Shown here piece after piece: positions 16,807-27,081 of a stretch of DNA of 64,000 nt (its first letter is position 1; every line of letters starts with the position of its first letter). The stretch is from Candidatus Opimibacter skivensis. Its GTDB lineage: Bacteria > Bacteroidota > Bacteroidia > Chitinophagales > Saprospiraceae. The notes under the pieces were generated by a model. The model had not been told where the DNA came from and did not search any database. It was given only the letters and a program-made list of their open reading frames with translations. The translations under genes were made by a program, and so were the position numbers. The DNA is taken from the NCBI GenBank assembly GCA_016721905.1, contig JADKHH010000026.1, positions 124,001-188,000 on the forward strand, given 5' to 3'.

Positions 16807-17570
16807 CAGACATGACAACGCATAAATTAGACGCCCAAAATGTAAATGTGTATTACGACCAGGCCCATGTCATCCGAGACGTGAGCCTGACGATCGAAGC
16901 TAATACCGTCACTGCGTTTATCGGTCCGTCCGGGTGCGGAAAATCAACTTTCCTCAGGCTGATCAACCGGATGAATGACTACATCGATGGATTCCGTAAG
17001 ACGGGAACGATCCTGATTGATGGTGAAGACATCTATGACAAGAAAGTAAGGGTGGAGGAACTGCGCAAGAAAATCGGCATGGTTTTTCAAAAGCCTAATC
17101 CATTTCCAAAATCCATTTATGAGAATGTCATCTATGGCCTTCGGATACAGGGAATCAATAAAAAATCGATCCTTGACGAGACGGTGGAACGGTCACTGCG
17201 CCGCGCTGCCATCTGGGATGAAGTCAAAGACAATCTCAACAAATCTGCTCTCTCGCTGTCCGGTGGCCAGCAGCAGCGCATATGCATAGCGCGGACGCTG
17301 GCGGTGGAACCTTCCATCGTATTGATGGATGAACCTGCTTCAGCGCTGGATCCTATCTCGACGGCCAAGATCGAAGAATTGATCCACGAGCTGAAATCAC
17401 AATACACGATCATCATCGTCACGCACAATATGCAGCAAGCCGGCCGTGTCAGCGACAAGGTGGCCTTCTTTTATATCGGCGAACTGATTGAATATTCAGC
17501 GACTAAAGAAATATTTATTAATCCAAAAAAAGAACTTACCCAAAACTACATTACCGGACGATTCGGATAA
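16800..17570 (+). CDS. pstB: Phosphate ABC transporter ATP-binding protein PstB
   Basis: This 256-residue ATPase has Walker A GPSGCGKST, the Q-loop MVFQKPNPFPKSIYENV that is characteristic of PstB, the signature LSGGQQQRICIARTL, Walker B IVLMDEPASALDP and the switch His in IIIVTHNM. It drives phosphate import through PstCA. phoU follows almost at once. Confidence 0.97.
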   Translation: MVTDMTTHKLDAQNVNVYYDQAHVIRDVSLTIEANTVTAFIGPSGCGKSTFLRLINRMNDYIDGFRKTGTILIDGEDIYDKKVRVEELRKKIGMVFQKPNPFPKSIYENVIYGLRIQGINKKSILDETVERSLRRAAIWDEVKDNLNKSALSLSGGQQQRICIARTLAVEPSIVLMDEPASALDPISTAKIEELIHELKSQYTIIIVTHNMQQAGRVSDKVAFFYIGELIEYSATKEIFINPKKELTQNYITGRFG

Positions 17571-17636
17571 CCTTTGTACCTTACTATGGAAGCACCAGGC
17601 AAACCTATCGAATCTAATGCACTAAAATCCGATACA

Positions 17637-18311
17637 ATGACTCATTTAGAGGAAGAATTAACCATGCTCAAATCAGAGATCACCGTGATGTGGCAGATGG
17701 TTATTTCCCAGTTATACAAGACCCGCGAAGCACTCCTTGAATTTGATAAAGATCTGGCCCGCGAAGTGGTATCTGCTGAAAAGCGGGTGAACTCGCTCGA
17801 GCTCAAGATAGACCGCGATTGTGAAAACATCTTCGCGCTCTTCAATCCGGTAGCTGTCGATCTCCGGACTGTTCTTGCCATTCTGAAAATCAACAACAAT
17901 CTCGAACGCTCAGGAGATATCGCGGAAGGCATCGCCAAGTACATCATCGTTGCTGATCATCCATTTGATGCAGAGATCCTTGAAAAAACGGAGATACTGC
18001 GGATGTATGACGAAACCAACAATATCCTTGAAGATGTACTGAAGGCTTTCGAAACAGAAGATACCCGCCTGGCGAGAAGCATCTTCAAGAGAGACGAAGT
18101 TGTCGATGACATCAATGTAAAATCCAACGCGGTCGTCGCAGAATTTATGCGAAACCATCCTGAAAAAATCGAAGAAGGCCTGTACCTGATCTCGATGATC
18201 CGCAAACTGGAGCGCGTAGGTGATCATTGCAAGAACATCGCTGAAGAGATCATCTTCAACATTGAGGCGAAGGTGCTGAAGCATAAGAGCAAGAAGAAAA
18301 AAGAAGAGTGA
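17637..18311 (+). CDS. phoU: Phosphate transport regulator PhoU
   Basis: PhoU is an all-helical protein that links the Pst transporter to the PhoR/PhoB control system. Two copies of the three-helix PhoU repeat are visible: residues about 1-110, with RVNSLELKIDRDCENIFALF, and 115-210, with RDEVVDDINVKSNAVVAEFM and LERVGDHCKNIAEEI. I chose the ATG at 17637 (MTHLEEELTML, 224 residues) because it matches the usual PhoU beginning and length. In-frame starts at 17574 and 17586 would add about 20 unstructured residues. Confidence 0.93.
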   Translation: MTHLEEELTMLKSEITVMWQMVISQLYKTREALLEFDKDLAREVVSAEKRVNSLELKIDRDCENIFALFNPVAVDLRTVLAILKINNNLERSGDIAEGIAKYIIVADHPFDAEILEKTEILRMYDETNNILEDVLKAFETEDTRLARSIFKRDEVVDDINVKSNAVVAEFMRNHPEKIEEGLYLISMIRKLERVGDHCKNIAEEIIFNIEAKVLKHKSKKKKEE

Positions 18312-18348
18312 GAAGTTAGCAGTGAGAAGTTAGCAGTTAGCAGTCAAA
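18311..18348. repeat. 'gttagcagtgagaa' tandem repeat after phoU
   Basis: The words gagaagttagcag and gttagcagt repeat right after the phoU stop codon. Confidence 0.65.
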
Positions 18349-18654
18349 TGCCGTTGGATGGCGCGGTGTGGTGAGCGGAGTCGAACTATTTCGCCGCCAA
18401 CCACCATGATACATTTCAAATCCACATTCGGCCATCGGCCGTTGTTGGTGCCCTCACCAACAACCACAAAAATTCCCACTGGTGGTGAGGACACCAGGCC
18501 AGTGGCCAAAAAAGGGGAATCTCGCTGGGAATCTCTCCAAGTATTCACGTGGTCGCAGGAGCAAATAGTTCAACTACGCTCACCACGACGCTCCTGCAAC
18601 GTAATTCTGTAGCCAGAATTGAAGTCCCCTTTAGGGGATTTAGGGGTAAATGGG
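18349..18654. repeat. Repeat cluster including a two-hairpin dispersed repeat
   Basis: A two-hairpin repeat copy occupies 18429-18507; its hairpin stems are kept (gttgttggtg/caccaacaac, loop CCCT in place of TCCT). It is flanked by a 'gccgttggatgg' word and by an inverted pair: gagcggagtcgaactatttc near 18375 and an aaatagttcaactacgctc arm near 18563. After that comes 'tcccctttaggggatttagg'. No gene is seen. Confidence 0.65.
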
Positions 18655-21600
18655 CTATTGATTGTAAATCCCTGTCTGTCCAATCACAATCAACTCACCA
18701 CGATTTAATATGGTGCTGCCTCCGGTGCCTCCATCATGAATCTCAATATCCTGTAATTGCAAGCTTCCTGAATTGAGGATAACCCTGCCATCTATAGCAG
18801 TTCCAGAAATCAACTCCAGGTTTTGAATTTTGGCGCTAACGCCAAGCTTAACGTTCAAAAGCGAATGTGCACCATCACCCTGGATCGTAATATTGTCCTG
18901 ATCTGTTGCATAGATCGTTACATTTTTATCCAGTTGGATGGTATCGGATGTGATCAGCAACAGGGACAGACTCGAATCGAACTTGACTGTATCACCTGAG
19001 GAAATACAATTGGCCAAAACATATCTCAGTGATCCTACTCCACTGTCGGCATCTGTACTGACTATGTTTCCGCAGCCCATGCCCACCCCGAATTCCGAAA
19101 ACCCGGAAAGTCTGGTGGATGTAAGATTATTCAATGAAGCAGGTCCCATCATTGTCGCAGATCCCGAAGGCTGCCAATCACCACCGGTTGGCCGCTTGAT
19201 CAATCGAATATCAGATAAAGAAAATATCGGATCAACTCCATCATACGTAAAATTGCCTGCCTGTACCGCAATATCATACAAGCCAGAAGTACTATCTGCA
19301 ATGATGCGCCAAAATCCATCGGGAGAAACGAATCCAATATCAATGCCTTGTTCATCCGCTACCGGAAGTCCTGACACACCCGGCTGCTGCATGAAAAACT
19401 GTGCTGTCAGATACCCGGCATGTGTGCTGTCAAATTCAATATCCATCATCCTTCTTATCAAACCGATCCCTATAGGCATTACAGCTTCCTGATCTGAGCC
19501 AGCACCCTCAAACCACCGCCTGAATGGCCCATTGACTATACCTCCGTCCCAGGTGGCCATCGATCCGTTGAAAGGATCCTCCGCCCACCATTGCGAATTC
19601 GATGGATCTGTACTGAGGATGCCCGCGTTCGTACTATCTCCCAGCGTGAGTAGTGCTGTACTACTCGTATTGATCCTTCCGCTTCGGATACGCAGAGTAT
19701 TTCTTACACTTAGTGGCATCTCCAGGTTGAGACCACTAAAGGTATTGTCAGCGCGTAGCATCGTAATCTGGTTGTCTGCCTGTGTTGACGGAACAGGTGC
19801 ATTGACATCAGGCCTGAAAAGTCCGGACCCATACAAGGTCTGGACGTTCTGGGTATTTGTGTAATGCTGTCCTATATCCATGTTACCACAAAAAGATAGA
19901 TTCCGGTTGAGTGAACTTGTAAACAAGCCATCATTACGCATACTGCCACTGATACCAAATCCACCTGTAAGCTCTGCATCTGGCATGATCCACACATCCC
20001 TGCAGGATGTGAAATTTCCTGAAGAATGTGTCTGTCGTTTTTCTGATGCGTATCCGCCACCCACGATCAGGGAGTCGATCATCATCAAACCGTAACCTGC
20101 TCCGCTGGTATGTATAGAAAATCCTGTAGATCCAAGGGTATCATCTCCACCACCGGTCATCACTGATCCATTCCAATCAATATTGAATTCATTTGCACCA
20201 TTGTATAGAAAATCCCCCGGATCAAGTATCCGGATATTCAAATGGTCTGTGTATAGATTGGATGTTTGTATTCTGAAATAATCATGATCAGGTGCACTGA
20301 CTCCATCATTGCCATCGATGATGATCTCGCTATCCACACCGATTAAGGTACCACCTGGTTTACCATTGTCTGTATCGATCATCGTGAAATCATAACACCC
20401 ATCCGGAAGGCAAATATTTTTAGTATACACAAAATTAGCTTGCACATATGGCCCCCCCTCCTGCACGATGGTGCCTGTCGAATCCGCGATCGTCCATGTG
20501 GTCTCATAAGGGAGGTTATCAATTTTGATCACTAATGTGATTTCATTTTCAAGACATGTATCGCCAACACAACTCTGGGTGCAGGTCGCATGATCAACCG
20601 CATACCTCATCACATTTCCAGGTTGCTCACCAAAGCCTTCCATAAAATTAATACCAACCTCTGTCAGATGACAATAAGACATCACCGTACCTCCCAGCGG
20701 TGGCAGTTCTATCAAGGGCTCACAATTTCCCTCTGTGGTGTAGCACCCATCAATAGCGGTTTGATCACCATTCCAAATACAGGCATGCGTGTGTCGCGAG
20801 CCCAGGGAGTGGCCGAGCTCATGCGCCATCACTTCCACAGACCACGAATAGGTCGGCACATTTGAAAACGAAGGATATATACCTGCATAACACAGGCTTA
20901 ACTGCTGATTACTCTTGCAAAGACCATCGAGTTGGGATAGGCCGCCCTCAAACCTATACGAAAGTAAAATGCCCAGGTCTCCATTGAAGGTGGGCCGCAC
21001 TTCCTTAAATTTTTCAAGGGTTTGAATCATATCTCCTTGCGTATAAACACTAGGTGCGATCCACACCAGTATATCTGAAATCACCATATCAATACTCTCC
21101 GCCACGTATAAGGCTGCCACCTGGTTGTAGAGCGCGGTTACATAATTGACGGTAGGTGTGAGCCCTCCTTTATCTTCAGTGATATCATAGTCAATCTCCA
21201 TATAGACCTGTATGCAATCACCAGCTGAACGATTGGAAGGTTTATAATGAATCTCTTCCTGCCGATAAGGTCTACCTTCATCTGATGTTCCACATGTAAA
21301 AGGAAAATACTTTTGAAGATGAATATCATGATAGAGAATGTATTCATTTGTTTCATCCACTTTCCCCAATGTGAGATTTGAAGTTTTAGAAGATGATATC
21401 ATTCCGACAATTTCGTCTTCGAAAATACTCAGTGTCACCATGCTTTGTGGATCTCCCTTAATATGTCCTCTATAATGCAAGGCATGTTGAACCGGCACTT
21501 CACGCATATCAGGAGCCGTATGCACGACTGCATACTGCATAAACTGATCGGCACGTTCTAATTCCACTACAATATTAGTGCGTTGATCGGCGGGGATACT

Positions 21601-24600
21601 AAATGTGATATGCTGTTTTGGTGCATGCCAGAGGGATTTCAAGCGAGTCGTATCCACTGACAATAATTCATACGACTTTAGCTGTTCGGGAATGGCGATT
21701 GAATGTCTGTTCTCATTTCTTGTAAATAATTGAATAAGAATTTCCGGGCTTCTATCGGCACGCTTTGATACAGGTTGATCTGATTGTATAGGAAGGCTTT
21801 CACCAACATATGCTCCGTCAGCCACACAAAAAGAAAAATGATCCACACTCAAAAATTTACCTCCGTCCCTGATGATAGAATCATTGACGATGATATGATA
21901 ATATCCCTGGCCATAGTTACAGCAGAGCCCATTGCCATCCATTTCTCCGCCTGCGCTTCCGAAATTAAACCCTCCATTGATTTCCAGTTTTGCATCCTCC
22001 AGCTTCAAAGAGCCTTCGGAGCAATTGAGGAGACAATTTGAAAAACCTGAACTAGTATCCTGAGAAGAAGCTCCCAGCGTCAGGTATCCATGCTCATCAA
22101 TGGTCAGCGACCGCTGATAATAAATGGAAAGTGATCCGATCTGTGTCGTATCCTGCAAGCGAATCTGATGGTAGATATTCGTCTGCGCATTTCCTGGATT
22201 GTCAGGAGGTGGTTGTCCGCAGACCCAGGAGAATCCGGATGTCCATGCTCCATCATCCCTGGTATCATAACTGTCAAGGGGGATGATAGGCAAAGGATAC
22301 ACAAATCGCGGCAAAGGAATATACTCCTCATTATCGAGCGTAATGGATTCACAGATCGCCTGAATGATATGATTCGTGTCCGCATCACAGGCGATCTCCA
22401 GCACCAGGTATATAAAACGCTCATAATTATTAGCAGATGAATTGGACGGACCATACTTTTCTCCAATCAAGAGGAACTCACCATTGAACTCAAGAACAGC
22501 TCCAGGGTTTTCTATGACCTCCCCGAACAAAGCCGGAGGCGGATACTCAGCCAGAGGATCATCGCCTGGCCTGCCAAAAGGCCTGAACGGCAGGTCTGCT
22601 GAATTATTAAAAGTCCAGACTTTTGTATCAACAAATACCCTGGCTGTCAAGATATCCGCCAGATCGGTGGTACCCGTTAGATTAAATTTCAGTTGTCGGA
22701 TTGTCTTATTGAAATTGATACCCGACATATTCAAAGTTACCCGCACGACGGGTTGATTCCAGGTTCCTGCTGACACGACTGTATCGTAAGGATAAGTGGA
22801 ATAAGAACTTGAGTGGACGATCATTTTATCCCCAGGATCAAACATGCAAAATTCGAAAGTTCCAGTCGTATCGCTCTGCTCACCGGGGTACAACTCGATC
22901 ATATATGTATTGCCTACAGTGAGATTATTTAGACTCAGTACTTCAGGCTGAAAATCTGCATGGGTATCATCAAACGTAGTTACGATATCAAACACACCAT
23001 TTTCGAGATGTCCTCCTGTGGTTGGGTTCCAGACTTTGATGGCGGGATCAAAACCTGCAGAAGTTGGGCTGACGACCATGGTGATTGTCCTGGTGTGGGC
23101 TGTAAACGTATACCATACATTCGTTCGTCCAAAACTTTCCGTGGCATTGATTAAGGTACCGGGCACTCCACCAACACATTCGTTGGTGTAAGAGGGTATG
23201 ATTGAAGTAGCATAAAGGCAATGGTCATTGGCAGGTGGATTTGTCACTTTAAGTGTAAACTCACCCCAATTATTTGGATTGATGACATCGCTGGATTTTA
23301 TTCGAACCAGATACTGACTGTCCACTTCCAGATCCTGCAATACAGCTATTCCCCCTCCACTGCCAACAGGACTTGAAAAACAAAGGAGTGGTTCACCCGG
23401 ACAATGCCCTTTGAATACCTGACCAGATGCGACGACTCCAAAAGTTGGGCCAGCAATAAGTAAAAGTTTGTGGACGGGAGCAGCGGCCGTAAAACTGTAC
23501 CAGACATCGTACTGATTAGCATTACAACTACCTCCGGTGATAGACGGCGTTGCACCTCTGGTATGGCCGACGACGCTCACTTCCTGATCCAACACCGGGG
23601 AGAATGAAATCGGAGCGTTGCATTCATCATGCGCGGGGCTTTCCATGATACAAATCGTAAAATCCTCCTGGAAATATTGATAGTTCGGTGATGGAAAAAC
23701 AACGGCCCATATGCGGATGAGATACGTGTGTCCTACGATCAGGTTTTTAGCATACTTCAGGCTGTTGATAAACACACCATTACATCCATCATACAGGGAG
23801 AAATTAAAATCACTGGTATTATCCGACTCAATAAGCATGTTGGGATTCGTGGCCACAAAGGAATACCAGACTTCATTTTTCACCCCTGCTCCGATCATAC
23901 GCACCTGTGTGGAAAGTGTACAATCCTGGCCTTCATTGACCGGGATATTGATTGCATTGGTACAATAAATATTGGGTGGAGGCACGGTGATCCCGAGACG
24001 GAAATTTCCCCTGCCGCTCCCATTTGCAGCACTATAGACCCTGAGGTAATATTCCTGTCCTGGCGTCAGTGTTGTGGCCAGTAATTCGCCTCCATTTGAG
24101 CAAGCCATTGAATTGGATGAACAATTGCCATCAAATATTTCTATTACGGGAGTCACCATCGGTGAAGGGCTGATGGGAATGATGACCATCAGGTGGGTGT
24201 CTTGTATCGCCGTAAACTTATACCAAAGGTCATCATCTGCATAATATCCGTTACAGCTACCTATTCCGGTCGATGGAAAAGAATTAGCATTAGCCGGATA
24301 GGCAAACGTTATCCCGCTGACAGAATCAATCTGTATTGCATTTTCGCACAGATCATTTGCAATGGGCACCTTGACACAGACGGTCACATTCATCGGCGTA
24401 CCTACTCCAGGCGCATCATACACACGGATAAAAAGCGTATCACCGATTGTCAGTCCGGTCAGTGTCAATTGTTCAGAACCAAAGGTCGTACTATCTGAAC
24501 AAGCCAGCAATGTCATGGACGCGCATGTTCCATCAAATACATCTACTACACCATCTCCGTTCTGGCCAAAACTGGCTTCCACACTATGCGTCGTCGCGGT

Positions 24601-27081
24601 CGTGACAAACTTATACCATAAATCAAAATATGGTGCTTCGGCGCAACTACTCTCGGGCGTAGTCGCTGCGTCAGCACCACCAATATTTTTCACAGGTGAT
24701 GTAGGACATGTTGTTGTGGAGACCGGCACCAGCACAGCCGACTGGCATCCATTGTTAGTCTCCTCTGGAAATGAACCAACACAAATCCGAAAGACTTGTC
24801 CCGCAGCAACAGTATCGGCAGGATACACCCTGATATAATACAGGCTGTCTATCTCCAGACCGGGCTGTCCCAGCGTACGCGTCAAACCAGGTAACACTTC
24901 CATGCATGCATAAAGAGAATCACCACAGGCTTGACCTCGCAATTCAACGATCATGGGCTGACATACATCTGCCATGACAGACCTGGCCGGACTCGTACCA
25001 GTGCCTCCACCAAAACAAAAATTGACAAAGGAAATGGAATGACTATGCTCAGTGGCAGTAAACTTAAACCAGACATCATCATCAGGAATTCCGGAACAAA
25101 GTGTCGCTGAAATACCCGAATCAGTTGCTCCATGAGTCGTATAGGTATCTGCATCACATTCGGCTGTAGGTGAAGGAATAATCTCCATTGCTGATATACA
25201 TTCGTCTATGGGTGATTTCGTTTCGAATGAAAATTTCTGCCAGGGCGAGAATCGATCTTGTCCACAAATAGACCTCAGGTAAAAATGATAAGGCCTTCCA
25301 GCTTCGAGATCTGTAAATACAACACTATCTCCGACCGTAAACAATGGAGAGGAGGGAGGATAGAATCCACCCGCAGATACAGCATACTGAAAAGAGTCAC
25401 TCAGCATGGTGGTCGCATTCCATTTCAGTACCACATGATTCAGCTCATTAGCGGCCACCACCAAACTATCAGGGGATGTGCATTGATAATGATCGATATA
25501 AATATTATCCACCCGGATATCAGCAGCGGTTGATCTCAGGCTGAAATAATAATCGCCGGTCGCTTGAGGTGTATAATAAATGGTCTTTTGTTGATACTCC
25601 GAGGATTCGCTCAGATTAACAACGGTATCCACCAGAACCATACTCTCCTTGTCAGGATAGAGGCTGGTGTATAGCTTGAGTGTCTTTCCATCAGATCCAT
25701 AGTCCATGGAGATGATATAGGTTGAATCCTGTTGCAGTGGAAGGACAGGTAAAAACAACCAATCATCGTTGATGAAATTGCCATCATAAGGAATGACCAG
25801 CCCAACGGGTTGTGAAGCTCCGGATTCATCATCAGTCACCCAGGTCTTTGTATCCGGATGATTATTCAACCTTGAAATACAGCCTGGCAGATTGGGAACA
25901 GGCGCATCATCGAAGTCTTCAAAATACGGGAGTGTAAAGGCATTACACAATGTCACCAGCGGATATGTCTTCCAGGCACTCGACAAACCCGGATTGCATT
26001 TGGTGCGAATATGAAAATAATAAGATAAGCCCGGTGATAGCCCCGACATTGTAAATGTTGTGTCTTGTGTGATGGTCCCATTAGCCGGTGGTGTCGCAGA
26101 AGTTGTCAGGGCATATTCGAATTCAGGTTCGGAGATATTGATTGGCGAAGGCCAAATCAATGAACAGGAATCCTGCGTGACATATGCATGCAACAATTGG
26201 GGGATAGCGGGACAGGCAGCTGGAGACCAATGAAAATTAAGGCCAAATTCAGGTGGAATGGAGGTGGATTGCATGGCACAGTCATCCGTGTACGCCAGGC
26301 CAGTTGTAGTTTGATTCCAATTTCTGTTGGCAGGTGTCTTGCGGTTATTAAAATCACTCAGGTAAAATCCTCCCAGTCCGATATTACAAAACGAGCTGCT
26401 GTTATATCCTAGGATAGCCACTTCTCCATACCGGATATCAATAGAATGATCGAGGGCATTGAGTCTTATTTCAAAATTGACGCTTGTATAGTTTGTACCT
26501 GAGGATTGAAATAGTTTATAGTTTTTCCATTTGATGATGAGCGTCATGTCTGTTGAATCACCTGTGATATCATAGGCCAATGATGATGAAGTTCCATTTC
26601 CAATCAGGTTGGCATCGAATCCAACTATTCTTGCCCGAAGTGTATCATTAGCAGGACCGATTTTTTCTAAAGGTTGATATTGCAATTGCCCTATATCGAC
26701 GGCCTCGTTGCCATACTGGCTTCTGCCAAGGCCAATCCATCCGCTGTTCATAACACCAAAACGATCATACGCTACGCCCCTATACATAAAATTGAATCCG
26801 ATGGGAAATCCTGGGCCAGTCGTCGCCGTAGTGCTGCCAGCAGGTAGTGAAGGATCCACAAAAGAGCGCAGACCTGTATTGGACTCTGTGCCAAGCACGA
26901 TTCCATGACTCGACTGACTAAAAGACTGCACGCTCTGGGTAAACAAATAAGTATTCGTCTGCGCATATCCGACACCGGCCGTGCAACAGAAAAAAAGACA
27001 AGCAACAATCCTTGCTAAACAAAAGCTATGTTGGTGCATAGGTGACAGATTTACGCCGGGCAATTTGATAGGATGATTCAA
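18655..27081 (-). CDS. Giant secreted multi-domain metalloprotease (2808 residues)
   Basis: A signal peptide (…FFCCTAGVGYAQ) is followed by a barrel-like N-terminal domain, fibronectin III domains near 290-380 and 535-620 with a carbohydrate/adhesion-type domain between, and six repeats with the D-x-WYxFTA signature (about 640-1460). Then come a BNR-like N-terminal domain, a propeptide-like segment (about 1800-1900) and a zinc metalloprotease domain of the reprolysin/M12B type with HELGHSLGSRH (H2087, H2091, H2097) and the downstream Met-turn MSYCH. Further beta-rich regions end in a 'DSGVGSLRYVLANC' module. No T9SS 'YPNP' domain is seen at the end; the protein stops abruptly at IYNQ. The start could be M15 (27039), which leaves a more compact signal peptide. 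It begins directly at the stop of the S74 gene. Confidence 0.85.
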   Translation of the reverse strand: MNHPIKLPGVNLSPMHQHSFCLARIVACLFFCCTAGVGYAQTNTYLFTQSVQSFSQSSHGIVLGTESNTGLRSFVDPSLPAGSTTATTGPGFPIGFNFMYRGVAYDRFGVMNSGWIGLGRSQYGNEAVDIGQLQYQPLEKIGPANDTLRARIVGFDANLIGNGTSSSLAYDITGDSTDMTLIIKWKNYKLFQSSGTNYTSVNFEIRLNALDHSIDIRYGEVAILGYNSSSFCNIGLGGFYLSDFNNRKTPANRNWNQTTTGLAYTDDCAMQSTSIPPEFGLNFHWSPAACPAIPQLLHAYVTQDSCSLIWPSPINISEPEFEYALTTSATPPANGTITQDTTFTMSGLSPGLSYYFHIRTKCNPGLSSAWKTYPLVTLCNAFTLPYFEDFDDAPVPNLPGCISRLNNHPDTKTWVTDDESGASQPVGLVIPYDGNFINDDWLFLPVLPLQQDSTYIISMDYGSDGKTLKLYTSLYPDKESMVLVDTVVNLSESSEYQQKTIYYTPQATGDYYFSLRSTAADIRVDNIYIDHYQCTSPDSLVVAANELNHVVLKWNATTMLSDSFQYAVSAGGFYPPSSPLFTVGDSVVFTDLEAGRPYHFYLRSICGQDRFSPWQKFSFETKSPIDECISAMEIIPSPTAECDADTYTTHGATDSGISATLCSGIPDDDVWFKFTATEHSHSISFVNFCFGGGTGTSPARSVMADVCQPMIVELRGQACGDSLYACMEVLPGLTRTLGQPGLEIDSLYYIRVYPADTVAAGQVFRICVGSFPEETNNGCQSAVLVPVSTTTCPTSPVKNIGGADAATTPESSCAEAPYFDLWYKFVTTATTHSVEASFGQNGDGVVDVFDGTCASMTLLACSDSTTFGSEQLTLTGLTIGDTLFIRVYDAPGVGTPMNVTVCVKVPIANDLCENAIQIDSVSGITFAYPANANSFPSTGIGSCNGYYADDDLWYKFTAIQDTHLMVIIPISPSPMVTPVIEIFDGNCSSNSMACSNGGELLATTLTPGQEYYLRVYSAANGSGRGNFRLGITVPPPNIYCTNAINIPVNEGQDCTLSTQVRMIGAGVKNEVWYSFVATNPNMLIESDNTSDFNFSLYDGCNGVFINSLKYAKNLIVGHTYLIRIWAVVFPSPNYQYFQEDFTICIMESPAHDECNAPISFSPVLDQEVSVVGHTRGATPSITGGSCNANQYDVWYSFTAAAPVHKLLLIAGPTFGVVASGQVFKGHCPGEPLLCFSSPVGSGGGIAVLQDLEVDSQYLVRIKSSDVINPNNWGEFTLKVTNPPANDHCLYATSIIPSYTNECVGGVPGTLINATESFGRTNVWYTFTAHTRTITMVVSPTSAGFDPAIKVWNPTTGGHLENGVFDIVTTFDDTHADFQPEVLSLNNLTVGNTYMIELYPGEQSDTTGTFEFCMFDPGDKMIVHSSSYSTYPYDTVVSAGTWNQPVVRVTLNMSGINFNKTIRQLKFNLTGTTDLADILTARVFVDTKVWTFNNSADLPFRPFGRPGDDPLAEYPPPALFGEVIENPGAVLEFNGEFLLIGEKYGPSNSSANNYERFIYLVLEIACDADTNHIIQAICESITLDNEEYIPLPRFVYPLPIIPLDSYDTRDDGAWTSGFSWVCGQPPPDNPGNAQTNIYHQIRLQDTTQIGSLSIYYQRSLTIDEHGYLTLGASSQDTSSGFSNCLLNCSEGSLKLEDAKLEINGGFNFGSAGGEMDGNGLCCNYGQGYYHIIVNDSIIRDGGKFLSVDHFSFCVADGAYVGESLPIQSDQPVSKRADRSPEILIQLFTRNENRHSIAIPEQLKSYELLSVDTTRLKSLWHAPKQHITFSIPADQRTNIVVELERADQFMQYAVVHTAPDMREVPVQHALHYRGHIKGDPQSMVTLSIFEDEIVGMISSSKTSNLTLGKVDETNEYILYHDIHLQKYFPFTCGTSDEGRPYRQEEIHYKPSNRSAGDCIQVYMEIDYDITEDKGGLTPTVNYVTALYNQVAALYVAESIDMVISDILVWIAPSVYTQGDMIQTLEKFKEVRPTFNGDLGILLSYRFEGGLSQLDGLCKSNQQLSLCYAGIYPSFSNVPTYSWSVEVMAHELGHSLGSRHTHACIWNGDQTAIDGCYTTEGNCEPLIELPPLGGTVMSYCHLTEVGINFMEGFGEQPGNVMRYAVDHATCTQSCVGDTCLENEITLVIKIDNLPYETTWTIADSTGTIVQEGGPYVQANFVYTKNICLPDGCYDFTMIDTDNGKPGGTLIGVDSEIIIDGNDGVSAPDHDYFRIQTSNLYTDHLNIRILDPGDFLYNGANEFNIDWNGSVMTGGGDDTLGSTGFSIHTSGAGYGLMMIDSLIVGGGYASEKRQTHSSGNFTSCRDVWIMPDAELTGGFGISGSMRNDGLFTSSLNRNLSFCGNMDIGQHYTNTQNVQTLYGSGLFRPDVNAPVPSTQADNQITMLRADNTFSGLNLEMPLSVRNTLRIRSGRINTSSTALLTLGDSTNAGILSTDPSNSQWWAEDPFNGSMATWDGGIVNGPFRRWFEGAGSDQEAVMPIGIGLIRRMMDIEFDSTHAGYLTAQFFMQQPGVSGLPVADEQGIDIGFVSPDGFWRIIADSTSGLYDIAVQAGNFTYDGVDPIFSLSDIRLIKRPTGGDWQPSGSATMMGPASLNNLTSTRLSGFSEFGVGMGCGNIVSTDADSGVGSLRYVLANCISSGDTVKFDSSLSLLLITSDTIQLDKNVTIYATDQDNITIQGDGAHSLLNVKLGVSAKIQNLELISGTAIDGRVILNSGSLQLQDIEIHDGGTGGSTILNRGELIVIGQTGIYNQ

